NCBI RefSeq assembly: GCF_000699445.3
Contig: NC_067198.1
Span: 44,206,691 to 44,270,690 of the forward strand
Source of the DNA: Schistosoma haematobium
Taxonomy: Eukaryota; Platyhelminthes; Trematoda; Strigeidida; Schistosomatidae
Reading direction: 5' to 3'
DNA length: 64,000 bases
A program made the position numbers and the translations under genes. Shown in pieces: positions 14,880 to 25,949 of the stretch (position 1 is the first letter of the stretch; each line of letters opens with the position of its first letter). The notes under the pieces were generated by a model. That model was not told where the DNA came from. It ran no database searches and saw only the letters and a list, made by a program, of their open reading frames with translations.

Positions 14880-15012
14880 TCGAATGTATAGAAAACGTTG
14901 ACAAGGCAACTTGGATTTGGTTATTTATTGATTCTCTGAAGAAGTGGCTTACACTGAGTCACGAAACGTTAGAAAATCTAGTTTTTCCACTCATTGGGAT
15001 ACCTACAAATAT
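14880..15012 (+). mobile_element. PLE-derived terminal unit fragment
   Basis: A segment with TGAAGAAGTGGCTTACACTG and ACGAAACGTTAGAAAATC ends in TACAAATATATATAT. It resembles the terminal repeats of Penelope-like elements, which in animals carry minimal hammerhead variants. No RT domain is adjacent. Assignment to PLEs is from memory of the motif and is moderate. Confidence 0.5.
14930..14978 (+). ncRNA. Hammerhead-like ribozyme, PLE variant
   Basis: Elements in order: stem I 5' strand GAUUCU (14930-14935); core CUGAAGA (14936-14942); one extra A; stem II GUGGC/GUCAC (14944-14948 with 14958-14962); GAAA (14963-14966); a palindromic ACGU for a minimal stem III; U as the cleavage base; then AGAAAAUC, which pairs back to GAUUCU with an AA bulge. 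The extra base after CUGAAGA is non-canonical and also occurs in the PLE units at 16.1 and 48.1 kb. Minimal stem III hammerheads of this kind are proposed to act as dimers. Confidence 0.55.
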
Positions 15013-15127
15013 ATATATATTTTATTTAAGAAAATTAAAATCTGTGAAAAATCTACTGAGATTAAAAAAAGAAGAAATAAATTTGAAATTTCGTTTTAGG
15101 AAGTTTTAAAAAGATTGAATATTTGTG

Positions 15128-15365
15128 GATGTGCCACTCGATTTCGTGGATTAGTTGAAGTTAGATATCAACGTCGTTGAATGCCGGCCAGCTCAGTGGT
15201 TTAGTGATTAAGCGCTCGTGCACGAGAGGCGGGGTCGTGGACTCACACTGCTGAGGAGTCCCACAATAGGATGTCCAATGTTTCCAGATTTTCCATGATG
15301 GTCTAGCTTCGATTGACTCATAATCTCAACTATTGAAATTACTATAATATCCACAAAAAAACCTC
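15128..15365 (+). mobile_element. SINE-B copy with damaged ribozyme
   Basis: Head GGATTAGTTGAAGTTAGATA, then a box A-like TGGTTTAGTGATT (15197-15209). The box B region is deleted. The hammerhead segment keeps CUGAGGA and GUCC (about 15251-15261) but jumps from AGGAU directly to GUCCAAUG, so the GAAAC and stem III are missing. The tail (CCATGATGGTCTAGCTTCGA, then CTCATAATCTCAAC) and terminal ATCCACAAAAAAACC are present. It cannot self-cleave. Confidence 0.8.
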
Positions 15366-15999
15366 TTCTTATATTAGTATAAATAGTTGTTTTGTAACGT
15401 CTATATACTTTATTGAAGCAGTTTATATCAGATTGTTGAAAGAAATCTTGAAATTCGTTTTGAAATATTTCAATTGTTTAGAATTCTTGAAAGTATAATT
15501 TACCGTTTATTATTTTCTATATTTTCACCATGTTAGAATTTCTGCTTATTATTATAGATATCGTCTTTATTTCAACGTTTAACTTATCAAAAAGATATAA
15601 TCTTACGATGAGTTAATCATCTTATTTCCCACTATGATACTTCACGGTATCATTTATGTGAGGCTAATAGTATATGTTGAATAGTTATTTATTTTTTGCG
15701 TAATATTTAATTAGATCAGCTTCTTTGAGAAGGTTGTAAAGCAGAGAGAGTGAAAATTCTTAAAGATTTAATTTATTCTATACAAAATAATATGAATTCA
15801 ACAATTTTTATGCTTCATTTATTCGTTGTCCATTCACATTTCGTTTGAATTCATTCTAAAGTTGCTGTCGCTAATAAGCCCAGATAACGAATGGTTGGGA
15901 ATGAATATGGTAAACCGATCTCGTGGGAAACAACCTTGCTAAAAAAAAAATGCTAACCGGAAAAAAATCATTTCAACCACTATTCAAATATGTATTTTT
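15366..15999. other. No recognised gene or repeat
   Basis: AT-rich sequence; nothing beyond short chance ORFs. Confidence 0.4.
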
Positions 16000-16143
16000 A
16001 CCGAGTAGACGATTATTCTGCTTAAATATTTCTATAAATTACTATTTTAGTCAGTGTACATAGTACAGATAATGACATTGTGTGGTGAAGATTTGTAGCT
16101 CAGGTGGATGATTTTGATGGAGCTTTGTTCTCTAAGCTGGATG

Positions 16144-16195
16144 GTTTGGCCGTGGAGCTTTCACCGTTCTTCTGAACGACATCATCAGCATAAAC
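16144..16195 (-). ncRNA. Hammerhead-like ribozyme, PLE variant
   Basis: Minus-strand order: GUUUAUG (stem I 5'), core CUGAUGA (16188-16182), one extra U, stem II GUCGUUC/GAACGGU closed by AGAA, GAAA (16162-16159), minimal stem III from palindromic AGCU, C at 16155 as the predicted cleavage base, then CACGGCCAAAC. Stem I would pair GU(A)/(C)AC next to the core and GUUU/AAAC further out, leaving a bulge, but one inner pair is an A-C mismatch. This copy is probably weaker than that at 48.1 kb. Confidence 0.6.
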
Positions 16196-16205
16196 TTCAG
16201 GTAGA

Positions 16206-16229
16206 AGTGAAGTGTTCGAACACTTCACT
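16206..16229. repeat. 24-bp perfect palindrome
   Basis: Reads the same on both strands; centre TTCGAA, arms AGTGAAGTG and CACTTCACT. It lies at one edge of the solo PLE unit. Confidence 0.9.
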
Positions 16230-16247
16230 CCATCATAATGACATTGT

Positions 16248-16470
16248 ATTTAAAAACAACTACATTGCGAAACATTTGATTGAGACGGGTCAGAAGGTTG
16301 ACATCAAATCAGCATTTGTAGTGTTATACAAAAGCTTTCAAGGACGTATACTAAGGTTTATTGAAGCCTTGGCTATACGGAAATTGAAACCCCCTTTATG
16401 TGTTCAAAAACAATTTGTGCTTACACTTAACCTACCCCTGGTAATACTGATTTATTATCCAGAGTGGTAA
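16248..16470 (+). pseudogene. Penelope-like element, C-terminal fragment
   Basis: Translates as an in-frame relic with YIAKHLIETGQKVDI, then AFVVLYKSFQGR, then RFIEALAIRKLKPPLCVQKQ. This resembles the C-terminal segment of PLE polyproteins, where a GIY-YIG endonuclease region ends with an LKPxLCVQKxF motif. A second copy lies at 40345-40430, and the downstream segments (16585-16695 and 40565-40680) also match each other, so both copies extend into the 3' flank of the element. It is 5'-truncated and split by the solo unit at 16082. Confidence 0.65.
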
Positions 16471-16699
16471 TCACATTTATTTTTGTGTACTTTATTATTT
16501 TTTCCTTTGTTGTTATGACTTACCCTTAACCTGTCTAGTTGACCTTTTAATTTTCATATATAAATGTTCTTAACAAGTATATGTGTGTGATCAGATTGTT
16601 CGAAATGTATTGCGCAAATATATCACATAATTCTGATAAACTTCGTTTTCTCATTGCATTATCGAAATTTATCAAAGGGACTAATTGTTTTAAACTACA

Positions 16700-18146
16700 T
16701 TGTAGTAAAATTTAGGAGCCAGTCAGTTTTTTTAATTAAATAAACAAAATAATACTAAGCACAAACTCGTGTACTTTTCGCATCAGAGCTACGGATAACA
16801 CTTTGTGTTCTAAGTCAGACTAAATGAGAATTCCGATTGAATCTATAAGTTAACAGTTGAATGTCAATTGATCTAACTATTTTTAATGTCATTTGATCTA
16901 ATTCAATTTAAAATGAAGATTATAAAAATTAGAAGTGGTTTTTCCAAATTATTAATAATTATAATTTTGTCGCATAGTTACCAAGTGACTCGATTATTAT
17001 GTTTGTATATTCCATTTATAATAAGCTTTCGAATAACACATTAACTATTGTTGTGTGACGTACTATTTATGATTTGTTGTCAGTCTATTATTTACAATCT
17101 TCTATATTTACAGCCATATTTGGCTTGTTCATGTAAAGTTGATATTTTATATTTAATGGTGTGATTCAGTCCATTATATCCGTATATAAATTATGTCTTT
17201 TTAAAATGTATGGTGGAAGCTGGTTGCTGACTTATGGACTCAAGTTAGGGCATAGACAGGAGATAGTGAATAACGGAAGAGTAATAGCATATTTGCATCG
17301 ACTCATAGTCACCGGTGCCGATCGGGAGGGCATATTATTGGTTGAGTTAGAGACACTACACTATAGAGTAAATAGTAGACGTGAAACAGGCCAGATAAGA
17401 ATTAAAGACTTTGATTGAGGACTTGATAATTGATAGTGGTGAGAAGTCTCAAGTTAAAACATAAACCAACTACGTTGTTCACATTGTACATACAATTATG
17501 ATAACTGAGTAAGATGTACAATCGATTCGTAGATAATTGACCATCTTATACATAGTACAACATCACCTAAGTTGTCATCACTTAATTTTTTATTACTGTA
17601 ATCATATATTGCATTCTGTCGACAACGAACAACAAAACAAAACGTACTTTACATATCCAGTTATTATCCTTCTCTTAAAAAACAAACATTTTTTTTATCA
17701 TAGAAAGAACAAAAAACACAGAAGGGGTTTTTGAACACAGAGAAAAAGATTTCTCACATAGATAGTAGCGAAAACCAGAGAGACTGATGAACACCAAGAT
17801 ACATACACAAACATACACACACGAAACCTACTGATTAGACAAAATGGAGACAAAACCTTGAGTTTTGCACAGATAATGAATCTGTTTTTAATTTGACACA
17901 TTTTATCGGAACGGCAGATTGAAAGGAATGTTTATGAATATCAGATAAACCATTTTATGTATCACTAAATTCTAGAGGGAAGAAGCCATGAGACAACTTT
18001 ACAGAGAAAAATATTTGGTAGAAATGTTTTATTTTGTTATTTTCAACTAACTAAACAGAATGTGTGAACTTCAACAATATTAAAACATTCATGTTTTGTC
18101 AATTGCTTAAATACACTAACTAGTAGTTAGTAAGTTTGTTGTAAAC

Positions 18147-18148
<2 letters not shown>
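16700..18148. other. No recognised gene
   Basis: AT-rich sequence. A GC-richer stretch at 17220-17420 holds an 85-codon ORF containing LIVTGADREGILLVELE that I cannot place; it may be an unclassified repeat. Confidence 0.4.
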
Positions 18149-18192
<44 letters not shown>

Positions 18193-18210
18193 AGAGAGAG
18201 AGAGAGAGAG
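18149..18210. repeat. (TA)n followed by (GA)n
   Basis: About 42 bp of TA units run directly into about 20 bp of AG units, just before the SINE-C copy. Confidence 0.95.
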
Positions 18211-18665
18211 TCAGTTCTCCCTCTCCAAATGCTCTCACATGGTCACGCGTATGCAGCTAATGATAGGGAAGTCTTACTCACTGCCTTCTCGCGGCGCGGG
18301 TATTGTTTACGAAATTGAGAAAACGAAAAGCGGATGTCCGGTGCTTTAACCGGATTGGTGAATATGGAGGATGGCTACAGAGTCCACCTAGGGGAGTTGG
18401 AAAACCCCGATTCCAAACTAATGATGCACACGGAATCCAGGATCCTGAGGGACCAAATGGCGTATGAACCCATTGTTAGTCACTGGCTACCATGGGATTG
18501 CATCTCCTGACGTTGTTCCACTGCCTTAGGGTCAAAGGCTCCGGCTGTGGACCCTAAGAAAACCACCTGCTTGGTTTGGGCGCCTGGGCAATATCCTAGC
18601 CCACACAAAAAATCGAATAATTAATGTGGTGCATATCTATTTGGTGCGCTATGCTAGCAATCTTT
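18211..18665 (+). mobile_element. SINE-C copy (LINE-B leader-derived), plus orientation
   Basis: Begins GTCAGTTCTCCCTCTCC and contains GGGAAGTCTTACTCACTGCC, GGATGTCCGGTGCTTTAACC and ACCATGGGATTGCATCTCC. It ends TTGGTGCGCTATG, then TTTATGTGTTTAAG. It parallels the plus-for-minus copy at 29296-29770. Its first three quarters match the 5' leader of the LINE at 22.8-23.2 kb, while its end is unlike that LINE. No intact ORF. Confidence 0.8.
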
Positions 18666-19462
18666 ATGTGTTTAAGATAGCTTGTTAAAGAAAACAGCTA
18701 TTTTTACGCGAACTAAGTATTTCATTAACTATCTTGAAGGATATAAGGATGATGAAATGTTAGGACGACCATAGACTTCTCGTGTTGATGAGAAAGTCAA
18801 ACACACACACAGTTTAATGTGCCTTCAAATAGTTAATTGACTGTTCAAATAATTGGTGAAGAATTAAGTTTGGTGTAAAACATCTGTACATATGATGGTA
18901 GTATGTGGTGAAACCATGAAGTTATTCAATAGCCTAATTTCTAAATAATTTCAGGTATATATTAAAAACATATATGGTACAAGTGTAATTCCACAAATGG
19001 TGTATATTTAAATAAAAAAAAGAATGATTGACATAGCCCTAATTTAGAGAACTGATGTTGCCTATTAATTTAGTCTATTTATCCATCGGAAAGACTATAT
19101 ATTTTTAGACATCATGATATTATCTGAGAGATTCAAAATTTTTGTAGCATAATATGATTTCCATAAATACCTGTTTACATTAAAACATTATCAAAGACCT
19201 AACAAATAGGCTTGATTCTTGTCTACCATATCTATTAACTATATATGTTAGTAAACAGATGAAGATGTAGAATAGTGATGGTAATCTTTAATACATTGAC
19301 AAAATTTAACACCAAAACTGTACGATATACTTATGACTGAACAAGTTGACCAGGCAGCATACATATATATGCTTTCATAATCTTAGATTGTGATTTCGAT
19401 TCATATTTTTCTACGTATCATAATTATTATCAGTTGCTTCCCTCAGCTAATATTTATGTGAA
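18666..19462. other. No recognised gene or repeat
   Basis: AT-rich DNA between SINE-C and SINE-B copies. Confidence 0.4.
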
Positions 19463-19725
19463 TGGGTTTTGTGGAGATTTTAGAAATTTCAATGGTTGAA
19501 GTTAGACATCGTTGGATGTCGGCTCAGTGGTCTAGTTGGTTAGGCGCCTGGCGCGAGACTGGTAGGTCCTGGGTTCGAGTCTCGCGGGGGGCGGGATCGT
19601 GGGTGCGCACTACTGAGGGGTCCCATACTAGGGCGAAACGGCCGTTCAGTGCTTCCAGGTTTTCCATGGTGGTTTAGCTTCAGTTGATTCATGATTTCAA
19701 CCAGTGAGATTTCTAATATTTATGT
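19463..19725 (+). mobile_element. SINE-B copy, full head, plus orientation
   Basis: Starts GGGTTTTGTGGAGATTTTAG, which is the inverted form of the family's 3' terminus, then GGTTGAAGTTAGACATCG. A tRNA-like Pol III head follows, with box A TGGTCTAGTTGG (19528-19539) and box B GGTTCGAGTC (19572-19581). Next come the hammerhead segment and the tail CCATGGTGGTTTAGCTTC to about 19725. Box A to box B spacing and sequence fit a tRNA-derived SINE promoter. Confidence 0.88.
19607..19652 (+). ncRNA. Hammerhead-like ribozyme with core mutation (SINE-B)
   Basis: Layout: GCACUA, CUGAGGG, GUCC (19620-19623), loop CAUACUA, GGGC, GAAAC (19635-19639), GGCC, GUU, CAGUGC (19647-19652). The last A of the first core box is G, the first stem I pair is A-C, and the cleavage triplet is GUU instead of GUC. 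Stem II still forms with one wobble. Probably inactive. Confidence 0.7.
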
Positions 19726-20849
19726 GTCACGAGGACTAACTATATATAAATCATGTCAATGAATCATTGGACATTTAAGTCTATAGAACTGTATGATTGA
19801 AAGTAATGCTTAAAACACAATTCTATACATAAGTTAAAGTTGACAGACAATTGATTATATATCTGTTAAACAGGTTTATTTTTGTTAGATTATTACTTTC
19901 AATCCTTTCATTATTATTACTATGTCCATACAACCAACTATCTTCTGTGACAACCGACAACTGAATGAAAAATAATAAAAACATACACAACTGAATTGTC
20001 ACTGAACAACAATTAATTAATTTTCACCTTAATTTTTAATTAAAAAAGGAGGGATTTCTTTGTCAATTATAGGACAACGAAAACCAGGATATATGACCTT
20101 GAATAAATCGACCAATCAACTAGTCTGTCAGTCAACCAATCATACAAAACTGTCCCATGCTGCAATTTATGACCTTTTTTCCACTACCTAATATTCATAT
20201 TAACAGCATCCTACTACTGAAGGTCTTTAAGCTAATTTTACAAGTTAATTAAATATTCCTTCTTTTGTGCTTATATATATGATAATGAGGTCAAACAATC
20301 AAGAAATGAAGTAGTAGATTACAAGAAAAGAATAATGATGATAAGCATAAACTTCCTAGATCGATTAATAATCTTTTTCGGATTATTTTGATTTCACTTA
20401 CAGATAGAATGTCTTAAGCCTATGCAATCATAACTTGTGTATTGTACAACAACATATAGACAAATATATGTACACAGTAATTAGAGATAAAATGATCAGA
20501 TGAAGAAATGGAACAACGTATATACATGAAAATGTATATACATAAAACAATCATGAACATTGTTTCTTAGTTGAAATAAAACACTTAAATATTATAGATA
20601 TTTTATGTCCTAAGGTAGTTTTATTATCACTAATATAATGAGAGAAAAAAATAGACCAATGTTGTTAATAATCCTATCAATTTGGAAGCTAAATTAAAAA
20701 ATATACGAGGAGTAAATGACTGAAGAAATTCACAAACAACAGTTTTAGGAATGATTATTCCTGATTCCAAAGTACTAACTTGGAAATTGCAACATTTTAT
20801 GATCTGTAGAGGAACTCTAAGCAACTAAGTATGCTTATTTTTCGAGATG
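19726..20849. other. No recognised gene or repeat
   Basis: AT-rich DNA with short chance ORFs only. Confidence 0.4.
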
Positions 20850-21060
20850 ATATACAAGCACTATCCATCTCAATTTGGTTTGAGTCTTGGAATGAACATC
20901 AACTCTGGGATGCAGGTACAACCATCTTTGCTTATAATGCTTGTGAATTAAGTTAATACTGAGGTAACCCGTACAGGACACACATATGTCGATAAGAGAC
21001 TGATCGATTGCAGTCCTAAACATCAATGTGAAGATCCAAGCAAACAGTACTAAATGAATT
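20850..21060 (+). mobile_element. Sm-alpha-type SINE lacking its hammerhead
   Basis: Plus-orientation copy: TTTGAGTCTTGGAATGAACA, GGGATGCAGGTACA, then directly CCATCTTTGCTTATAATGC and the family tail GTGAATTAAG, GATAAGAGACTGATCGATTG. Compared with the copies at 4.2 and 30.2 kb, the ribozyme between GGTAC and CCATC is absent, as if removed between two short ATCCA repeats that border the ribozyme in complete copies. Confidence 0.75.
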
Positions 21061-21189
21061 TAAAATGACGGGAGGTGAAGATATGATCAGTATACCCTCG
21101 ACCAGAATGAGCAGTAACCTGTGAGTCAATCTCTCCCGGATTTCGAACAATCTACGAAGTATGACGGAAACCAATAGTTAGGACGTAAT
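21061..21189. other. Unassigned segment between SINE and LINE
   Basis: Less AT-biased sequence; could be a continuation of either neighbour. Not recognised. Confidence 0.3.
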
Positions 21190-21660
21190 CTAAAGTAGAC
21201 TTATCCCTCGATAGTTATTGCAGAAAAGACGTGAACAGGTTTTAAAAATAGGAATAACTATCGACTCATTCCATGATGTTGGGACAGTTCCTAATTGCCA
21301 GACTTTTGTAAATACCTCAGTCAGCAAAATAACCAGAAAGTCTTCACCATCTTTAATAAGGGTTGGAGGTAAGTCATCTGGGTCTGGTGATTTGTAGCGC
21401 TCCAAGAGTTGGAGTTCCTTAAGGACTTCCGCCCCGTTGAGTGAATTAGTCGTCACGAACGGTGGAGGGCAGAACAGTCTGATCGATATCACCGGGACAG
21501 ATCAGTTGAACTGTTTCTTGTCCAGGACGTCGGTAGATGCCATCGATTTCGATCCCATTAGTTTCACAGACTGTTTCACTCACACCGGACATCTTGCTGT
21601 TAGTGACTCGGACGAGTTGAAAGAACTTCCGGCAGTTGCTTGAAACAGTTGCTGCTTCCA
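21190..21660 (-). pseudogene. Linker and N-terminal reverse transcriptase of LINE-B, broken
   Basis: Contains LLERYKSPDPDDLPPTLIKD, a divergent form of the usual K(S/A)xGPDxxPxxL motif before the fingers region. WQLGTVPTSWNESIVIPIFK and NNYRGISLL follow. The catalytic YADD/FADD region is absent because the copy ends here. Upstream pieces are in other frames. Confidence 0.75.
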
Positions 21661-22019
21661 ACTTGTTAGTACGTTCCGACCACCAGGCTTATCAGCCCTC
21701 ATGCAAGTTTTGCACGATTTCATATTCGTTTATGCTCAAACATGCGGTAACCCGGAGTAAACCGACGTGCTTCCACAAGTTGAAAGGATCTTAGAGCAAC
21801 CCAGTGCTTGTAGGCGGAACGTTTCCCAAAAACTCAAGCGACTTTATTCGTCATTTTCATGGAGTCATGTGACTAAAGCAAATGCTCATCTATACGTGTT
21901 CGATAGGTTAATAGATAAACTTGAACCTAGCTCGGTCAATTACAACAGTAGCTGCAACCGTTTTGTTGACATCGATCCGTTTAGGACGATGAATTCGTTG
22001 GCTACTGAAACGTAAGATA

Positions 22020-22790
22020 AGATTAAAGCAAACAAAGGCAAGATCAGAATCCAGATGTGTTCTCCAGTGCAGCAGTCTTGTACACAACCACGCTAGTGGT
22101 AGCTGGTCACGTGATCAGTCTCCGCCCAGCTCCGAAATGCAGAGGGAGTACACCAGGTAACACATTGGCGATGACTGTGCTGGTAGTTAGTGCTAGCCAG
22201 AAATAGGTTGCAGTCCGCGTAAAGTTGCAGTAGACGGTCACCATTATCTGACCTACTACTAAAATATCCCCATTGGGCACCCAAACTACTTTCCTCTGTG
22301 CCTGAACGCCCGACCAGTGCATTTAAGTCTCCAGCTAGTACTACACTATCTGTTGGATGCATTTTTCGTACGAGTACACTTAATTGGTGGTAGGACTCAT
22401 CCTTGATCTCATCAGTACTGCTGTCTATGGAGGTACAGACATATTTTGTTACACCGATTTCTTCGCACTTCGATGGGACTTTCCAATCTAACAGTACATA
22501 ATCGACCGTTAATAGGAATCCAATCGATTAGTGTTGCCTCAATTCTAGCACTTAGTGTGATACCATTACCTGCAAAACCAGACGAAGATGCCACAGAGTT
22601 CCAGGATACGCACACGTGAAACAAGCTTTTCGAAGTGACGAATGGAGAGCGAATCTGTAGTATTTCACCTGTCATTAATACGGGTCTCTGATAGACAACG
22701 TAAATCGGCGTAGATACTTCGGAAACTCTATCTGTTGTTTGTTCTGCATTAGTGCGCAAACATTGAAGGAGGGCAGTTTGAATGGCATAT
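22020..22790 (-). pseudogene. APE-type endonuclease of LINE-B, broken
   Basis: Recognisable pieces on the minus strand are NGITLSARIEATLIDWIPIN, then a break, then VVLAGDLNALVGRSGTEE, RSDNGDRLLQLYADCNLF and CVTWCTP, and an ETDHV remnant. The GDLNA motif and the D-H pair belong to the AP-endonuclease-like fold that nicks target DNA. Two or more frames are needed to read it, so it is dead. Confidence 0.75.
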
Positions 22791-23279
22791 ATACTTTTAG
22801 AATGACGAAGTAGTTGATCTTCTTAGAGGAGCACTTTCTGAGCCTTTGACCTTGAGGTCTAATGCACAAGACAGTGGAGCAACATTAGGAAATGCAGTCC
22901 CATGATAGTCAGTGACCAAGAACAGGTCCATACACCAAGATCCTGAAGCACATGAGGACTACTGTTTTGAAATCAGAGTTTTCCAATCTCCTGGTTGGGT
23001 CCTCTGCATCCACCAACCCGGTCAAAGCGCCAGACATCCGTTTTTCGTTCTCAATTTCGAAAAAACACTCTCACTGCGAGAAGGTAGAGAGTAGGACTTC
23101 CCTGACAGTGGCTGTAAACACGTGGCCATATGATAGCGTTTTGAGAGGAAGAGATGACCCGCCCACTATTAGCTTTACCAGGGCATTTGGAAGTTAGTTG
23201 TATTCATCACAGATTGATTTTAGTTAGGTTACCACAGAAAGCAAACATGCAGTGGACAATTAATAAGCCACAGTATAAG

Positions 23280-23480
23280 ACGCTTTAACAGGACTCCGAT
23301 CTAGCACTTCTAGTAGTTAAGGGTTTGTTGCGAGACGTGAAGGTCATGAGCCCAATTCGCGATGGGATTGTGAGACTATACTGCTAAGGAGTCATAATAA
23401 TGTGAAATATTTGTTCAGAACAACCTGACTTTAAATTTTAACCCAATTCTCGGAGAATATAATCTAAGAATCGAACCGAT
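23280..23480 (+). mobile_element. SINE-B copy, highly degenerate
   Basis: Only landmarks survive: an eroded head (CTTCTAGTAGTTAAGGG), GGGATTGTGAGACTATACTG and CTAAGGAGTCATAATAATG, where the hammerhead would be. No functional ribozyme. Confidence 0.5.
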
Positions 23481-25949
23481 CTTCACCAAAACCAAACAAT
23501 GATAACGTATATATTGAATAATAATAGTGAAAAAAAATAGTAGCAACGAATTCTCAAAAGAGTTTGTCACCAAAAAAATCCAACATTTTTCACTTTATCG
23601 TAGAAAAAGGAATCTAAGGAGAGAGGTTAGTACCAGTAGACAAGAATAAGTTGTCAATCAAAATTGAAGAAAGAAGAACTGAACGAGAAGTAAATAAACA
23701 AAAATGTTAACAGTTGGTAAAGCATTAACATATGTATGTTTTAATCAGTCCTAACAGGCACATACACACATAAATAAATATACATCCTCATTAAAAATAA
23801 TGTTATGTCGATTAGCATATCATTATTTCAGTTATATAATTGGTTTTTTTAAAGGCACCCTTTTATTGAGATGTGAATCAGAGAGTATACAAGCGAAATT
23901 ATGCTTCTCAAACAATTTACAGTTTAAGAAAAATACTTTGCATATAATACAGAGATGTGTGAATTGGCTTAGAGATAAATTTTGACACGAACTTTTATTC
24001 TCTAGAGGGACGAAAAGTATTGATTTTATAACTGGTTGTTTTTTTGTTGTTGGTAGATTACCACTGCTCAAACAATGTACACCTATAACACCAAACAGGA
24101 TCCACAGTCTACAGGATTATTGAGTTGTTAAGTCAGAAATCCAATGATCAACATTGTTTTCTACTTATTCAATTTAACGCGTAGCATATATATCATTCAG
24201 TGTCATAAAACGAGTGGAAGAAGGGTAACTAATTCATTACCAACTTGATTTGAATCAAATTATTATTATTTCGTATATAAAAGTATGTGATCATTAAAAA
24301 TTTGTTTCGACATTCTTAAATGAATTTATTCTCTTTCGGTTTTCAATTGTTTCGAATTGTATAGCACTACAAAACTAATATATATGACAATAAACACATG
24401 GACATCAGTGACCTGTGAAGTGAAACAGGTTTATCACCAATAGGACTGAAAATTATATTGTATCATTCAATTGACTGAGAGACACTGGAGACCTTACCAT
24501 TTATCTTTAAGTGGAGGTCAAGGTGACACATTTTCTTAATGACTTCATAAATTAGGAAGTCATAGTTGTGACCAACAATTGGTTCATACGCCATTTGTTC
24601 CCGCAGGATACTGGAGCCCATGTGCATCGCTAGCTCTCATATACTTAGAATGTGGTTTGAAGACAAATACACGGATTCACACCAGTGAACAAGTATTCTC
24701 ATCCTGCTAACTATTCTTCAATAATCTTCATAGTTGACTACATTATTCTATCGTGAGAATTGTTTTCAAGTAAAAAAATAATTTTAATGAAACTAATATC
24801 TAGGGGACGATACAACCGCTGATTACGATAAATCGTTATAATATATAAATCTAAACTTAGTAAGTTCACATAATAGATGTATAAATACGGTATTTTTTTC
24901 AACAGATCAATTGAAATAGTAGAAAAGAATACATTTACGTGAATTAAACAGTGCTAAGCAGTATATTTAAATTCAGATGTTTTTTTAATGTTGTTATTAA
25001 AACAGTTATAGACAAAGTAGGACCTGGCATCAGATCAGATCTCTAAAATTTACATCAGCACACACACACACACTGATGTGTGGTAATGAAAGTCAAATGT
25101 GATTGGTCATTGAGTGTGGAGAAATAGGCACTTAGTCTATTAACTATTAAACATGTGATTTCCGCTTATTGATTTCTACTCTAGACTCTCTGAGAGCAAT
25201 TGCTTGTAACTGTGTTGAGTAAAATATTATCTAGTGTTTCTCTGATTCTCTATTCTTGGTCATGAATCGTATATCTGATATCAAGTGATCTATTTTGTGT
25301 ATAGAGTATTGTTTCAGCATCTAATCTATATTCTCGGTCATCAATCTTATTACAGTATTGTATTATAGTAGTATATCGAAAAAAGAAGAAATAATTTTAA
25401 TTCATTCATTATATAAAATTGGCGACAGGACAATTTTCAAACAGATTTAACCACTACATTATATTTTGAAATCGGATATATTCTTATTAGATAAAAATGG
25501 ATACTTTGAAAATAATACTGGATCGATATGTTTCAACTCAAAAATCAACAGTAGTATCCTGGAGAAAACTAATCTTAATAACGTTAGCACTGAGATAAGT
25601 AACAAAATGAAAACTAAAAAAGAAACAGCATGACAATGTTATGAATAGTTCAAAATAAAAAAGAGAATAAACATAAAGGAATAGGCTTAAAAAAGAACGA
25701 GAAGAGTCAAAACATTAGAAGTACGCTAAAATTCAAGAACTATAAGAAGAAAAAGAATGGAAACTTTCATGCAGTTTTGATTTATGTTATCTAATGCTGC
25801 CGATTATCAAATATGATTATCTTATTTATTGCATCTTTTAACATGGTCCAGTCTAATAGTCAGTGAAAACATGGACTAACGGTATCTAGCTTTTTTTTTC
25901 CTAAAGATACATATAGAAATCAGGTTAGGTAATCGCTATACATGTGTAA
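23481..25949. other. Gene-poor AT-rich DNA with a small SINE-C fragment
   Basis: No coding segment recognised. About 24570-24640 matches SINE-C (TTGGTTCATACGCCATTTG, CCGCAGGATACTGG). A short AC tract is at about 25061-25072. Confidence 0.45.

Larger units (their letters stand above)
16082..16234 (-). mobile_element. Solo PLE-type hammerhead unit with 13-bp target duplication
   Basis: A 153-bp insertion is flanked by identical copies of ATAATGACATTGT at 16069-16081 and 16235-16247. It carries on the minus strand the PLE-type hammerhead unit also found at 26.85 and 48.1 kb. One end holds a 24-bp perfect palindrome (16206-16229). It has no coding capacity of its own, and it interrupts an older PLE-like coding relic. 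Perfect target duplications show that it inserted as a discrete retroposed unit. Confidence 0.8.
21190..23200 (-). mobile_element. LINE-B 5' half (leader, endonuclease, start of RT), 3'-truncated
   Basis: On the minus strand: a 5' leader (23200-22800) shared with SINE-C; an APE-type endonuclease region (about 22790-22020); a linker; and the start of a reverse transcriptase ending at NNYRGISLL (about 21195). Translation is broken by several stops and frameshifts. Losing the 3' rather than the 5' part is unusual for a LINE and suggests later deletion or rearrangement. Confidence 0.8.

Noticed and set aside
16108..16247. First half of a 120-codon ORF (SWMVWPWSFHRSSERHHQ)
   Set aside because: It is the antisense of the PLE ribozyme unit fused by insertion to the PLE C-terminal relic; only the second half (after 16248) reflects an old coding frame.
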